Assembly: GCA_003280085.1 (NCBI GenBank)
Contig: QCFY01000003.1
Span: forward strand, 1-64,000
Reading direction: 5' to 3'
Source: Prochlorococcus sp. AG-363-O06
GTDB taxonomy: Bacteria > Cyanobacteriota > Cyanobacteriia > PCC-6307 > Cyanobiaceae
DNA length: 64,000 nucleotides
Shown: piece by piece, positions 1-8,122 of the stretch
Layout: every line of letters begins with the position of its first letter
Numbering within the stretch: the first letter of the stretch is position 1
Program-made: the position numbers and the translations under genes
Notes under the pieces: model-generated
Databases searched by the model: none
What the model was told of the DNA's origin: nothing
Seen by the model: the letters and a program-made list of their open reading frames with translations, nothing else

Positions 1-173
1 AGCTTTCGAAATCCAATAAAACTAAGACTGTTTCAGAAAAGAAGAGAGATGAAAGAACTGAGCTATTAAAAATTTCTATTTACCTAGATACAGGAAAAAT
101 TATTGCCATTGCCTCGGTTGGTGTTCTTGCAGCGGCATTTTTGGTTACCACGGCTGCTTTCCTTGTCAGATGA
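1..173 (+). CDS. 3' end of a hypothetical protein with a C-terminal membrane helix
   Basis: An open frame enters from the left edge and ends at TGA 171-173. The visible 56 codons give a charged, Lys/Glu-rich stretch followed by one hydrophobic helix (IIAIASVGVLAAAFLVTTAAF) that ends two residues before the stop. That is the layout of a tail-anchored or single-pass protein with its C-terminus at the membrane. No in-frame ATG lies inside the window, so the start is probably upstream. I do not recognise the family. Confidence 0.5.
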   Translation, partial: LSKSNKTKTVSEKKRDERTELLKISIYLDTGKIIAIASVGVLAAAFLVTTAAFLVR

Positions 174-236
174 CTTAGAAGCAACCCTTATGAGTTAGCT
201 TTTTTGGAAAACGACTTGTTGCTATCCAAATAGAAC

Positions 237-863
237 TTGATTTTGAGGTGCTTCAATAGTCTCATTTACAAACGAGTCCAATCAGTGCCAAACGAGAAAA
301 TTAAAGAGATTGTTGATTTTGCAACGTCTGAATCGCCTTATCGTTCTGCCAACAAAGGGTGGATTACAGATCAGGTTTATTTGAACTTGGGAGCTTCTCG
401 AGATGAATCTGTAAAAGGGCTGGACCGCATAGTGCAAGTATCTATTAATTCAAAACCAATTATTCAATTACTGCTACTTGTTTTTCTAGTCGCTTTTATT
501 AGTGTAGTTTTAGCATTTGCGCCCATTTCTTTATCTCGTGGTGGCTTACACTCGTTGGCAGGTCTACTTAATCCAACTTCCAAAATAGATTCACCAGTTC
601 AAAAGGTAGTAAGCATTAAAGCCGAGGAGGTTAGCCTTAAAGAAATATCGGATTTAAACGAATTTAATGACAAAGGAATCATTAAGCCAATTCAAAATAC
701 AAGTATTAGATCACTGCCAAAGGAAAATTTAACTCCTCAAGAAATTAATGTAGGAAAGGTTAGAAGTGAGGCGCCACAAGTTTATGAGCAGAAACTTGTC
801 AGGCCTAAACCTAGTAAAAGGAATGTTCTTACAGCAACTGATTTGTTTCAACCTAAAAGGTGA
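237..863 (+). CDS. hypothetical single-pass membrane protein
   Basis: 208 codons. The N-terminal 75 residues are soluble and charged. A hydrophobic segment at about residues 78-100 follows (LLLLVFLVAFISVVLAFAPI). The remaining C-terminal half is polar and Lys/Pro/Ser rich, with no obvious fold. The start given is ATT-like in context and weak: no good ribosome binding site is visible, so the true start may lie downstream (for example Met at about residue 18 is absent, leaving few choices). Codon use resembles its neighbours. I do not recognise a family; the N-terminal segment could be a cytoplasmic domain and the tail a periplasmic linker. Confidence 0.45.
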   Translation: MILRCFNSLIYKRVQSVPNEKIKEIVDFATSESPYRSANKGWITDQVYLNLGASRDESVKGLDRIVQVSINSKPIIQLLLLVFLVAFISVVLAFAPISLSRGGLHSLAGLLNPTSKIDSPVQKVVSIKAEEVSLKEISDLNEFNDKGIIKPIQNTSIRSLPKENLTPQEINVGKVRSEAPQVYEQKLVRPKPSKRNVLTATDLFQPKR

Positions 864-1067
864 TACTCTTTGATAGCTGAATGAATTCTGCAAGTTAATG
901 AAAGGAATTTCTTTAGGTAAAGTAGAATGATTCTGGCGGTAAATTCTGGCTGATAAATTCTTTTGCTTACTATCTAGTTAAAGAAAGGTTTTTTAGACAG
1001 AAAAAATGGCATAAAGTTAGGTAGGCTTCCATGGCTTTTAAGCCTAAACTAAATTAACTTCAAAAAA

Positions 1068-1418
1068 ATGATAGATAGTAAGGCTATTGCTTGGCTTGGT
1101 GGCTGCTTGATTGTTTTATTTTCTGCCTCTTTTGTTAGAGTACTTCAATTGAGAATACAAGGTTGGAACCGGCAGAAAATATCGCCACTCCCATTGGAGG
1201 GATTCTTATCAATCTCAACCTATTTGGGTATGCTTTCGGGCTTGACAATTATGTTTACCGGCATCTTGGAAATCTTAAGCTTCTCCCCAATTAACTCATT
1301 AATTGCATCCTGGATCCTTGCCCTGACAACAGGCCTTCCAATGTGGGGTGTTGTAAAAGGACTACTGTCTGAGGTGGAGGCTGATAATATCAAAGAGATA
1401 ATACCTGGAAACTTCTAA
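1068..1418 (+). CDS. small hypothetical membrane protein, three predicted helices
   Basis: 116 residues starting at ATG 1068. Hydrophobic stretches lie at about residues 8-27, 50-72 and 76-98, joined by short polar loops, with an acidic C-terminal tail. This suggests a small integral membrane protein. An inverted repeat (TAGGCTT/AAGCCTA, about 1021-1046) sits just upstream without a U-tract. There is no recognised domain, and the neighbours give no functional clue. Confidence 0.6.
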   Translation: MIDSKAIAWLGGCLIVLFSASFVRVLQLRIQGWNRQKISPLPLEGFLSISTYLGMLSGLTIMFTGILEILSFSPINSLIASWILALTTGLPMWGVVKGLLSEVEADNIKEIIPGNF

Positions 1419-1710
1419 TTTAAATTACTTGTCTAACTTTGATTTTTCTAAAGTGATTTAGCTTTATTGAATTATAAAATTAAAAAAAAGTCTAAGTTGC
1501 ATTGATATGCATCACTTGCAGCTCTTTTCTTTTAACTTGGTCCTGAGTTTTAACTGCCAGGATGGCGTGGGAATTGATTCTCAGTGATTTTTTGATTAAA
1601 TTGCTAGGGATATGTGATTCCCTTTAGTGAAAGAAATGCATCTTGGCATTTAATCTTTAGACTCATATTTCTGTTGAAACTGTCTCCTTATTCCTATAAG
1701 GATTGAGTAA

Positions 1711-2343
1711 CTATATAAGGCTAAGTTGTAAGTTTGGGTGATTTTTAATTTGTTCTACTAACCAACCTTTTGGATTCCATCCAACCAAAAATTCTTGGAG
1801 GGCATTTAATTCCGATTGGTCTTTGAAACTTGCAATCCACTCTTCTTCTAGTCCATTTGGAATAACAACGGGCATTCGATTATGAAATGGTTGGATTAAT
1901 TTATTTGATTGAGTAGTGAGAATACAGCAACTTTCAATTTCACTGCCATCAGCTCCTGTCCAGTTATTCCATATTCCTCCCAGCCAGAAAGGTTGAGAAT
2001 CTTCTTGCCTGATTCGGTGACCTTTTTCTAAAAAGCCAGTTGCAGGCAGAAGACATCTTTGGTGCCTCCAGCTTCCACGAAAAAGCTTCTTTTCATCAAC
2101 AGTTTCAGCTCTTGCGTTAAATGGGCGTGGACCATCCAAAGGGTTTTTGCTCCATTGAGGGATGAATCCCCATAGCATGATAGAAGTAGTTGTATTGCCT
2201 TGGTTTTTAAGAGCAAGTACAGGATCAGATGGCCTTATCAGGGGCTGTTTTTTATAATGCTCTTTAAACCTTTGTGGCAGAAATTTCTTAAGAGGTGAGG
2301 GCAGTTGATCGAAGTTAGCTTTAAGCTCATATCTGCCACACAT
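1711..2343 (-). CDS. SRAP-domain (SOS response-associated peptidase, HMCES/YedK-like) protein
   Basis: 210 residues, the usual length of the SRAP family. Family members crosslink covalently to abasic sites in single-stranded DNA through the alpha-amino and thiol of Cys2, shielding the lesion during replication, and can later self-release. Visible landmarks are the required MCGRY start, with Cys2 exposed after Met removal; the RPFNARAE segment (about 73-80); the catalytic Glu in PATGFLEKG (E106); and the late His in FHNRMP (H154). All key residues are present, so the protein is probably active. The start is fixed by the invariant MCGR. It stands alone with no SOS-type neighbour. Confidence 0.9.
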   Translation of the reverse strand: MCGRYELKANFDQLPSPLKKFLPQRFKEHYKKQPLIRPSDPVLALKNQGNTTTSIMLWGFIPQWSKNPLDGPRPFNARAETVDEKKLFRGSWRHQRCLLPATGFLEKGHRIRQEDSQPFWLGGIWNNWTGADGSEIESCCILTTQSNKLIQPFHNRMPVVIPNGLEEEWIASFKDQSELNALQEFLVGWNPKGWLVEQIKNHPNLQLSLI

Positions 2344-2485
2344 TTAATATCAAGACCTCAAATCAACTTTAATATATATATGTACCTAGTAGGTATTACT
2401 TATTTCCCTTTACATTGCGTAATTTACTTTTTAAGACTTAAGAAATTGATGCTAAGTAGGGAGTCTGCTTTGGGAGGAATAGCTT

Positions 2486-2644
2486 ATGGAAAGCACAAAA
2501 GAAGCTCTAGGCCAGATTGAAAATCCAGATCATTTTGATTCTTATTATGAATGTATTACTTCTTGTTATGGCTTAGAAGGTGAAAATGTTGAATGTGTTA
2601 CAAGGTGCTTTTGGGTTCACATTGGAGGTGACTTAGAGAAATAA
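2486..2644 (+). CDS. 52-residue protein with twin CX3C motif
   Basis: ATG 2486 follows a strong ribosome binding site (GGGAGGAAT) by 7 bases, and the frame closes at TAA 2642-2644. The product has exactly four cysteines, arranged as C-ITS-C, nine residues, C-VTR-C, in a short acidic, aromatic sequence without a signal peptide. Twin CX3C pairs on two short helices form a disulfide-locked or metal-binding hairpin in other small proteins; that role here is inference. Similar small twin-Cys proteins occur in marine picocyanobacteria, as far as I recall, without assigned function. Confidence 0.65.
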   Translation: MESTKEALGQIENPDHFDSYYECITSCYGLEGENVECVTRCFWVHIGGDLEK

Positions 2645-2913
2645 TCAGAATTAATTATATGCTAATAATTCTTACCCTATATATATAGAAATAGACTTTA
2701 GGAGATTTTTAGATGCTTTTATTATCAGTGCTATATGTAATTTAGTTGGTTTCACCTACTTTTTATTGGCGCCTTGGTCGTTTTCTGCTGGAGGGCTTGA
2801 CGCTGAAAGTCGTTTCGAGTAGTATATATGTACTAATGGGCCGCCTCTGTTATGCCTCGTGGTTGTTATTTATTTGGTAAGGGGCTTGAAATGAGTATCT
2901 TTGCAAATTAATC

Positions 2914-3162
2914 ATGCATAGAAGTGGTTGGCTGCAGGATCCAAAAACGAAAAACACAAAGCGTTTTCATAGAGACGAAAAAAGCTGGAGCCTTTATCCA
3001 AAGGTTTTCATTGACTCTGGAAGACCTCTCTCCAATGAGCACGCCCTCTTGAAGAGCAGGATCTATGTGGACATGTCTGACGCGAAGAAGCAATGGGTCA
3101 ACCTTCAAAGAGCAGGCTGGGAAAAGGTTCCTCCTCAATGGGGAGAGAATGTTGATGTATAG
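2914..3162 (+). CDS. DUF1651 family protein
   Basis: 82 residues. The pattern SGWLQDP near the N-terminus, a central RF/SW core, ALLKSR at about 48-53, then DAKKQW..L.RAGWEK matches the DUF1651 family of short proteins largely confined to marine Synechococcus and Prochlorococcus, usually multicopy in variable regions. No function is known. It is convergent with the 46-residue membrane protein on the other strand (3187-3327), leaving only 24 bases between them. Confidence 0.75.
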   Translation: MHRSGWLQDPKTKNTKRFHRDEKSWSLYPKVFIDSGRPLSNEHALLKSRIYVDMSDAKKQWVNLQRAGWEKVPPQWGENVDV

Positions 3163-3186
3163 ATAGGGTTGTTTTATAAGAAGTCT

Positions 3187-3327
3187 CTATTTAAAAGAAA
3201 GAAATAACTTTTCAAATAATGCTGGGAACGAGCCAATAATTATAAGTAATATGCCTATGAAAACAGCAACAATTGCCGAATCTGCTAATAAATCTTTCCA
3301 ATTGTAGCCTTCATCTTTTGTAGTCAT
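3187..3327 (-). CDS. 46-residue single-pass membrane protein
   Basis: Frame from ATG 3327 to TAG 3187 on the minus strand. An N-terminal charged patch (MTTKDEGYNWKDLLAD) precedes one long hydrophobic helix (about residues 17-35) and a short Lys-containing tail. The amphipathic start, single helix and natural length fit the many conserved mini membrane proteins of picocyanobacteria. No function can be assigned. Confidence 0.6.
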   Translation of the reverse strand: MTTKDEGYNWKDLLADSAIVAVFIGILLIIIGSFPALFEKLFLSFK

Positions 3328-3783
3328 TGCATGGTTGGATGAAATTCTTCTAATTTGTAAATGGACCTTTCTCGACCAATTTTAATTGATCGATCTATTC
3401 ATTCTAGGGTTGATCTTAATTGCAATTCCAATGCCTATATAAATGTTGAGGCTTTATGAAGAGGCGATAGACAAAAAACGTGTAAGAAAAAAATGGATTA
3501 ATCAAGTTAATGCCAATCAAATAGTTCATCTGGCGCGAATGCTTTAATCAATCGACTCTTCTCTAGGCTCTAATTAAGGCAGGTAGAAAGGCTTAAAACT
3601 AAAGGAATAGAGTTGTTTTAATTAATAAAAGTTAATGCTCTTTTTAATTAGAACTAATATTCTTCATGATTGCTAATTACTTAAGATCTATTTAATTGAA
3701 ATAAAGATTTTATATTTCATATTGAGCTTCCCACCCTTTACGCTTAAACATATTAAATCAATGAAATAATGATAAGATTTAAG
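3328..3783. other. AT-rich intergenic stretch with one doubtful micro-ORF
   Basis: Between the mini membrane protein and the next minus-strand gene I see no RNA gene, clear terminator or conserved repeat. One frame, ATG 3443 to TAA 3547 (34 residues, very basic, MLRLYEEAIDKKRVRKKW start), has protein-like composition but no ribosome binding site and is not called as a gene. Confidence 0.5.
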
Positions 3784-4137
3784 TTAAACTCCGCCAATTA
3801 TTTCATTCAGTTTCAAAACTTCCAGAAAGAGAATTGCACTGAGTGAAGTCATTACAACTATAACTGCACCACCAGTTTTAATTAGTTTTTGATTGGTGTT
3901 AACTTGACATGCTTGGATGGAAGAAGCGGTTGCACCAAAGGGTAAAAATGTAATTCCCACAATTATTCCTCCTAGAATGGCTATGAATGTCTGCGTAACC
4001 ACAACATCGTTGCTTAAGCCATAAAAGGGAAGGCCTGATTTCAGAACCCCATCTGAGAATTGCTGAATAGATTCTGCTAGTTGCTGAAAAGTTCCATCTT
4101 GCTGAAGCTCTACAATTGTTTTGAATTCACCTGCCAT
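3784..4137 (-). CDS. hypothetical membrane protein, two predicted helices
   Basis: 117 residues from ATG 4137; the frame could open two codons earlier at a TTG, but the ATG is preferred. Residues 1-45 are soluble and Gln-rich. Two hydrophobic segments follow (about 50-70 and 88-108), with a short Gln/Asn/Lys loop between them. It is probably a small inner-membrane or thylakoid protein. I do not recognise the family. Confidence 0.55.
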   Translation of the reverse strand: MAGEFKTIVELQQDGTFQQLAESIQQFSDGVLKSGLPFYGLSNDVVVTQTFIAILGGIIVGITFLPFGATASSIQACQVNTNQKLIKTGGAVIVVMTSLSAILFLEVLKLNEIIGGV

Positions 4138-4482
4138 TGCCAAACCTGAAATTTAATTGAGCATAATTTGATATATAGAAGTTGCTATCAAAATTAATCA
4201 CTGGTCAAATAAATCAATATTTAGATAAGTCTTTATGCCTATTTTGAATCGAAGGCATAGGTTGCTCAGACATGGATTTTATTGAACTGACTCCAGCTTC
4301 AGAGATGAGTCATTGGAAAATAAACTGATATTAGATTGTGATCGGTGCTGTAACGAAGCGTGCTTCTGTTGCAAAAATCAAGTCAGGGCTTTGATTTTGA
4401 CGTGGGTTTCCGATTCTAAAAAAAATAACTGGCAGAACTTCTGGTATGTGGTTACTTTGGTATCAAATAATACCTTTTAGTA
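4138..4482. other. intergenic region, nothing assigned
   Basis: This region lies between divergent genes, so it should hold promoters for both. A run of A residues lies near 4418-4425. I find no convincing ORF, RNA fold or repeat. Confidence 0.5.
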
Positions 4483-4995
4483 TTGGCTGGTTCGGACCTG
4501 ACTATAAGAGTTGATTCAGAGGCTTTTAGGGCGCTAAAAGCTGAGGCAATTACATTAGACTTGTCTATAGATGAGCTTGCAAGCAAGATTATTTCCAGCT
4601 ATTTATCTAGTTCCATTGCTGGAATATCCCTTGAAGAGCAAATAAATATTGATGGAGATTCCCAGCTTAAAGGTTTGATTGGGAAAAACTTTACTGATGA
4701 AGGTGCAAGGGCATATTCTCAAGCTGCAAGGTATGAGTTTCAGAAACATTCAGCCAAAAAGGGTATTGACTCTCAATCTGCTTTGGCCCAATTATCAGAA
4801 ATAGCCCTTAAATATCATGGAGATATTCAATTGATAAATAAAATCTTGTTAGGCAGGCATGTTCTTACTGGGCAAGAGATGGTAGATATTATTGAGTTGA
4901 ATGGTTATTGTCCATTACAGAAAACACTTCAGGACTGGAGTCGAGATTCTCTTTCCGCTCTTTGCAAGGTTTTTGTTGAAGCGATAGAAATTTAA
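4483..4995 (+). CDS. hypothetical protein with ribbon-helix-helix-like N-terminus
   Basis: 170 residues starting with TTG 4483; no ATG precedes the conserved-looking start. Residues 4-40 (DLTIRVDSEAFRALKAEA, then a second helix beginning LSIDELA) have the strand, helix, turn, helix pattern of ribbon-helix-helix DNA-binding proteins. The rest is helical and carries two Cys near the C-terminus. An RHH start suggests a DNA-binding regulator or antitoxin-like protein, but no toxin-like partner adjoins it. The assignment is by pattern only. Confidence 0.55.
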   Translation: MAGSDLTIRVDSEAFRALKAEAITLDLSIDELASKIISSYLSSSIAGISLEEQINIDGDSQLKGLIGKNFTDEGARAYSQAARYEFQKHSAKKGIDSQSALAQLSEIALKYHGDIQLINKILLGRHVLTGQEMVDIIELNGYCPLQKTLQDWSRDSLSALCKVFVEAIEI

Positions 4996-5131
4996 TTGTT
5001 TAATCATATGATTATAGGAAGATTTGTTATTATGAATTACTAAATACTTTTCAGTTTGACTTTTTGAGCACTGTAAAAATTATTTTTATTATAGATTCCG
5101 GCCAGGCCTCTATTTGGTCAATTAGAAGATC

Positions 5132-5545
5132 ATGAACTTTCCAAATGCCACAAAGGTAAGGCCCCTGACCCCTTTAAAGGAATTTGACCAAGCATTTATT
5201 GACGCGGATTTACTTAAGAGTGAAAAGGAATTAATTGAATACATTCGATACATTGGTGCCTTTACTCAGATCAGCTTGATTCAAGCGCTTAGGCTTAGGC
5301 CAAAGCCACCTGTACTCTCATTGCTATGTGAGATATGTAGAAAGATTGGGAGCCGGATGCCAGAGCATCTTGAAGCGGTCAGGGGCTGGTCTGAAGAAGT
5401 TAGTGAACATGGCTTTCATTGGGATGGAGATCTTATTTGTAGTTCTGCCTTTAATATTGATGGCTTGCGATTAACTCCTGAGGCGGGAACAGTTCAATAT
5501 CATACTTTTGTTGTACATAAAGAGTTATTTACTGGACTTGAATAG
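5132..5545 (+). CDS. hypothetical protein
   Basis: 137 residues from ATG 5132. It is soluble, with a helical N-terminal two-thirds and two Cys in a LLCEICRK segment (about 66-73), then a Gly/His/Trp patch (HGFHWDGD, about 92-99). There is no signal peptide or membrane helix. The Cys/His content could hint at metal binding, but no known motif is complete. It is not recognised; codon use resembles the neighbours, so it is probably a genuine gene. Confidence 0.6.
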   Translation: MNFPNATKVRPLTPLKEFDQAFIDADLLKSEKELIEYIRYIGAFTQISLIQALRLRPKPPVLSLLCEICRKIGSRMPEHLEAVRGWSEEVSEHGFHWDGDLICSSAFNIDGLRLTPEAGTVQYHTFVVHKELFTGLE

Positions 5546-5732
5546 GCTCAATTTTGCAATAATTGAATGCATAAAGTGGTTTTATTTTGCTTCATCCTTT
5601 AGGCTGTCTCTATAATTTTAAAATTATTTTTGGATGCAAAAGTAGAACATTAAATGTTCTTAACAGCTTTACTAAATTACTATTGCCTATCTTGAAATAC
5701 TTCAAATGATTAGGGATATGGCTGCTGGAACC

Positions 5733-6029
5733 TCAATTAACTAACCCCATCCATGAAGATATAAAAGCTGGTAGTGGAAGCTTTGAAGTGATGGAGGCTA
5801 ATAAATTCATGTCGAATTCATGTACTGCAGGGAAAGTCCTATCCAGGATATAAATTCCAAGATATGGAATGTTCATGGCGATTTGCCAACGCCATTTATA
5901 AGTCAATACTCCCCATGTTTTTTTGGCGTATTTCTTTTGCTGATTACTAAGGCTTTCCCATTTGCTTTCAGCAATCTGTTTAATGCGTCCCCTTAAGGTA
6001 ATTTCTGATACGCCACCTTGAGATTGCAT
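5733..6029 (-). CDS. hypothetical protein with basic N-terminal half
   Basis: 98 residues from ATG 6029. The first 50 residues are strongly basic and helical (RGRIKQIAES, QQKKYAKKTWG). A more hydrophobic C-terminal half includes a possible re-entrant or amphipathic segment but no clean transmembrane helix. The reading frame and composition look real. No family is recognised. Confidence 0.55.
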   Translation of the reverse strand: MQSQGGVSEITLRGRIKQIAESKWESLSNQQKKYAKKTWGVLTYKWRWQIAMNIPYLGIYILDRTFPAVHEFDMNLLASITSKLPLPAFISSWMGLVN

Positions 6030-6188
6030 TGCTATACCAAAATAAGAATCATTTATAACCTATAGGGGTTTTTACTTACAAGCCTCCTAGGTCCAGTTAG
6101 GCTTTTGCCATGAGAATTTGGGCTATGTTTCAAAATGGCCAGGAGTACTAGAAATAGCTAGAAAGTAAAAACGAATAGCAAGAATTTA

Positions 6189-6377
6189 GTGATTGGAGAT
6201 CCATATACAGTTTTTGTTCTTATTGGGCTCGTTTTCTTGGGCTTGCAGCTTTATGTACTGCTTTCAATCCTCAAGAACAATAGAGGTGAAAGATTTTTCT
6301 TTAATCGAACGCAGATGTATGCGATTCAGCTTCGTATAGAAAAACTCTTTGGTCAGATACATACGCGGAAGGATTAA
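6189..6377 (+). CDS. small single-pass membrane protein
   Basis: 62 residues starting at GTG 6189. A hydrophobic helix at about residues 8-27 (VFVLIGLVFLGLQLYVLLSI) is followed by a basic cytoplasmic-type tail. The positive-inside rule puts the C-terminus in the cytoplasm. It ends 4 bases inside the convergent DCC-type gene. Function unknown. Confidence 0.5.
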   Translation: MIGDPYTVFVLIGLVFLGLQLYVLLSILKNNRGERFFFNRTQMYAIQLRIEKLFGQIHTRKD

Positions 6378-6775
6378 AGGTCAATTTGCTCACGCTGCCT
6401 GCAAAGTTGCTCCAATGATGGTCGACGGGTGAAAGGAAGGCGCCAACGTGCCCAAAAGGTATAAAGCCCATCAAATAAAGCTCCTAATAAAGGCCATGTT
6501 GTTGGCGCATAGATCCAGCCCAGCCCAACTAATCGATATGCTTCTCGAAAGACCTGAATATCTTTTAGGACTTTGCCAGAAGAATTGATCCCATGGATTC
6601 TCCCCATCGCTTCTCGATAACTAATTTTGCAAAATAGTTCTGGGTTGTAGTCAGGAGAGTCAATATTTATAAATGCAATCCTGTTTGAGCTATCTCTAGA
6701 TCGAAGAAAAGAGACTTCTCTTTTGCAAAGAGGGCAACCGCCATCAAAAAGTAAAGTTAGATCTTGTTTAGTCAC
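6374..6775 (-). CDS. DCC family (DUF393) thiol-disulfide oxidoreductase-like protein
   Basis: 133 residues. The N-terminal strand followed by DGGCPLCKRE (residues 11-20) is the signature of the DUF393/DCC family. These are thioredoxin-fold-like proteins with a CXXC pair (C14, C17) thought to act in thiol-disulfide exchange; substrates are not known. The mid-protein segment carrying GLGW and the Arg/Trp-rich C-terminus are also typical. It is predicted cytoplasmic, since no signal peptide is visible. The start codon is the natural ATG just ahead of the first strand. Confidence 0.85.
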   Translation of the reverse strand: MTKQDLTLLFDGGCPLCKREVSFLRSRDSSNRIAFINIDSPDYNPELFCKISYREAMGRIHGINSSGKVLKDIQVFREAYRLVGLGWIYAPTTWPLLGALFDGLYTFWARWRLPFTRRPSLEQLCRQREQIDL

Positions 6776-6997
6776 AATGTAGTTACTTAAAAGAGCTTTT
6801 GAGATTGAAGCTTTTCATTCAAATTTTATCTAAATTATTGCTGGATGCTTAGGACGAATACTATGAATCAATTTAATCTCTAGATAATGTGACATAAGCT
6901 CAACACTATAAATATAATCATATCAATTATCACCAGGAAATTGTAAAGAATCATCCAAGTATCTTTTCGTTAATCTTGGTGTTAGAAGCAGACATTA

Positions 6998-7028
6998 AAA
7001 AAGCCTCTTACGTTGGAAGAGGCTTTTT
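6998..7028. terminator. strong bidirectional rho-independent terminator
   Basis: A perfect 12-bp stem, AAAAAGCCTCTT paired with AAGAGGCTTTTT, closes a 7-base loop. It ends in a T-run on the plus strand and reads equally well on the minus strand. The genes on both sides start away from it (DCC gene leftward, permease remnant rightward), so it does not terminate a known CDS. This suggests an unannotated transcript. Confidence 0.75.
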
Positions 7029-7099
7029 GTGTATGCCGTATGACCCCCATCACCCGGCCTTGATCTGAGAATAGTCACTGTCAAGCGATTTGTCATGGG

Positions 7100-7240
7100 T
7101 AGAAACACACTATTTATAGTATTGCTTATATATCCGATAAGAAAAAACACTACTTGTGGGGGTTGATTTTGAGCTCAATCTCTCTTAGAAAACAAGTTCC
7201 CCATCACCTAGGCCCTGCGTGGTACGCAAGGGTCTTTTTT
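7100..7240 (+). ncRNA. candidate small RNA ending in a strong terminator
   Basis: A 550-base interval without a gene holds a classic terminator at its right end and, upstream of it, an AT-rich promoter-like patch (TATTTATAGTAT near 7110-7121) and a 10-bp palindrome TTGAGCTCAA (about 7168-7177). The motif CCCCATCACC at 7199-7208 repeats one at 7045-7054, each followed within 3 bases by GGCC. The RNA's ends, and its existence, are inferred. It does not match the landmarks of tmRNA, RNase P RNA, SRP RNA or Yfr1. Confidence 0.35.
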
Positions 7241-7241
7241 T
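7209..7241 (+). terminator. rho-independent terminator
   Basis: The stem GCCCTGCGT / ACGCAAGGGT has one bulged A and a short loop, followed by a run of seven T. It is oriented to end a plus-strand transcript, for which no protein-coding gene is visible upstream. Confidence 0.7.
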
Positions 7242-7330
7242 GTCCAAAATTTGGTCAAGCCTATTTGCTAAAAATGCATTGCCTAGAAGGGGTCAGCTTA
7301 TTAAGCAATAATTGGATTTGACTCAAGTTC

Positions 7331-7837
7331 ATGACACCTGGCTTGGGGGTTTTATTGATTCCTCTTCTGGAAATAAGAGTCGACCTTGAGTCTATTTTAT
7401 TTGGGGACCTTCTTGCGGTGGATTCGTCTGATCTAATCAGAACATTACTTGCAGGAACTGCATTACTTTTACTATTAAGAACCTCATATCAGAAATTAGT
7501 TTATTTAGGCTTGGATCCTGAAGGAGCAGCTTCCAGTGGGCTTAATGTCCCTTCATTACGGTTGGCACTTGGTTTTGTAACTGCTCTAGTTATTGTGAGT
7601 GCGATGGCTGCTGTCGGGGTGATTTTGGTTATAAGTTTACTTTCAGCGCCAGCCCTTTTGGGTTTGCATCAAGCGCCTAATTTATATTCAGCAATGCTAA
7701 GGGCGGCAGCATTAGGGATTCTTTTTTCTTTTGTAGGATTTCTACTTGCTATTTCTTTTAACCTTTCTCCAGGCCCTTTGATAGGCGTAATCTGCCTACT
7801 TTCTTTGTCTTGCTTAAGACAAAGATTAAAATATTAG
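7331..7837 (+). pseudogene. truncated metal ABC transporter permease (ABC-3/ZnuB-MntB family), C-terminal part
   Basis: 168 codons match the C-terminal 60 percent of ABC-3 family permeases (normally about 270 residues), which import zinc or manganese. The LESILFGDLLAV segment, the FDPE-like LDPEGAASSGL cytoplasmic element and the final helices with AAVGVILVISLLSAPALLG are clear. The first three or so helices are missing: an in-frame TGA lies at 7319-7321, just before the ATG, and no homologous sequence is evident upstream. No ATPase or binding-protein gene is nearby. It is most likely a decaying remnant, although the retained frame leaves open a shortened functional protein. Confidence 0.6.
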
Positions 7838-7857
7838 TTTTTTTGATTTGATTTAAA

Positions 7858-8043
7858 TCAAATTTCATTTTCTATCATTTTCCTTCCTTCATGAATTTCA
7901 TCTAGCTCTTGATATATCTTTTTTAGCTGAGTTTGGATATGCCCAACATTCTCAAGTTTGTTAAGAGCACTAATGGCAGCCAAAAGACTATCCTTGGCGG
8001 TAATCAATCCACTACATTGTTTACTCCCTGGTTCATAAGGCAT
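7858..8043 (-). CDS. small hypothetical protein, helical
   Basis: 61 residues from ATG 8043. The C-terminal 40 residues (SLLAAISALNKLENVG... onward) form a heptad-like amphipathic helix, perhaps a short coiled coil. There is one Cys and no membrane helix. It is convergent with the permease remnant and divergent from the oxygenase gene. Function unknown. Confidence 0.45.
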   Translation of the reverse strand: MPYEPGSKQCSGLITAKDSLLAAISALNKLENVGHIQTQLKKIYQELDEIHEGRKMIENEI

Positions 8044-8122
8044 GGCTTAGCAATCAATTTCCTCTATTTTTAGCCCTTATGAGTCTAAGAAGCTATTAAT
8101 TACTTCTATAAATATAATAATA

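Noticed and set aside
2486-2644. Lanthipeptide/prochlorosin precursor
   Set aside because: No double-glycine-type leader and no modification enzyme nearby; the Cys spacing is symmetric rather than core-peptide-like.
2760-2850. Glutamine riboswitch or downstream-peptide RNA before the DUF1651 gene
   Set aside because: Some GC-rich similarity (GACGCTGAAAGTCGTTTCG) but the conserved core of the motif is not present.
3443-3547. 34-residue basic micro-ORF
   Set aside because: Composition is plausible, but no ribosome binding site and too short to support alone.
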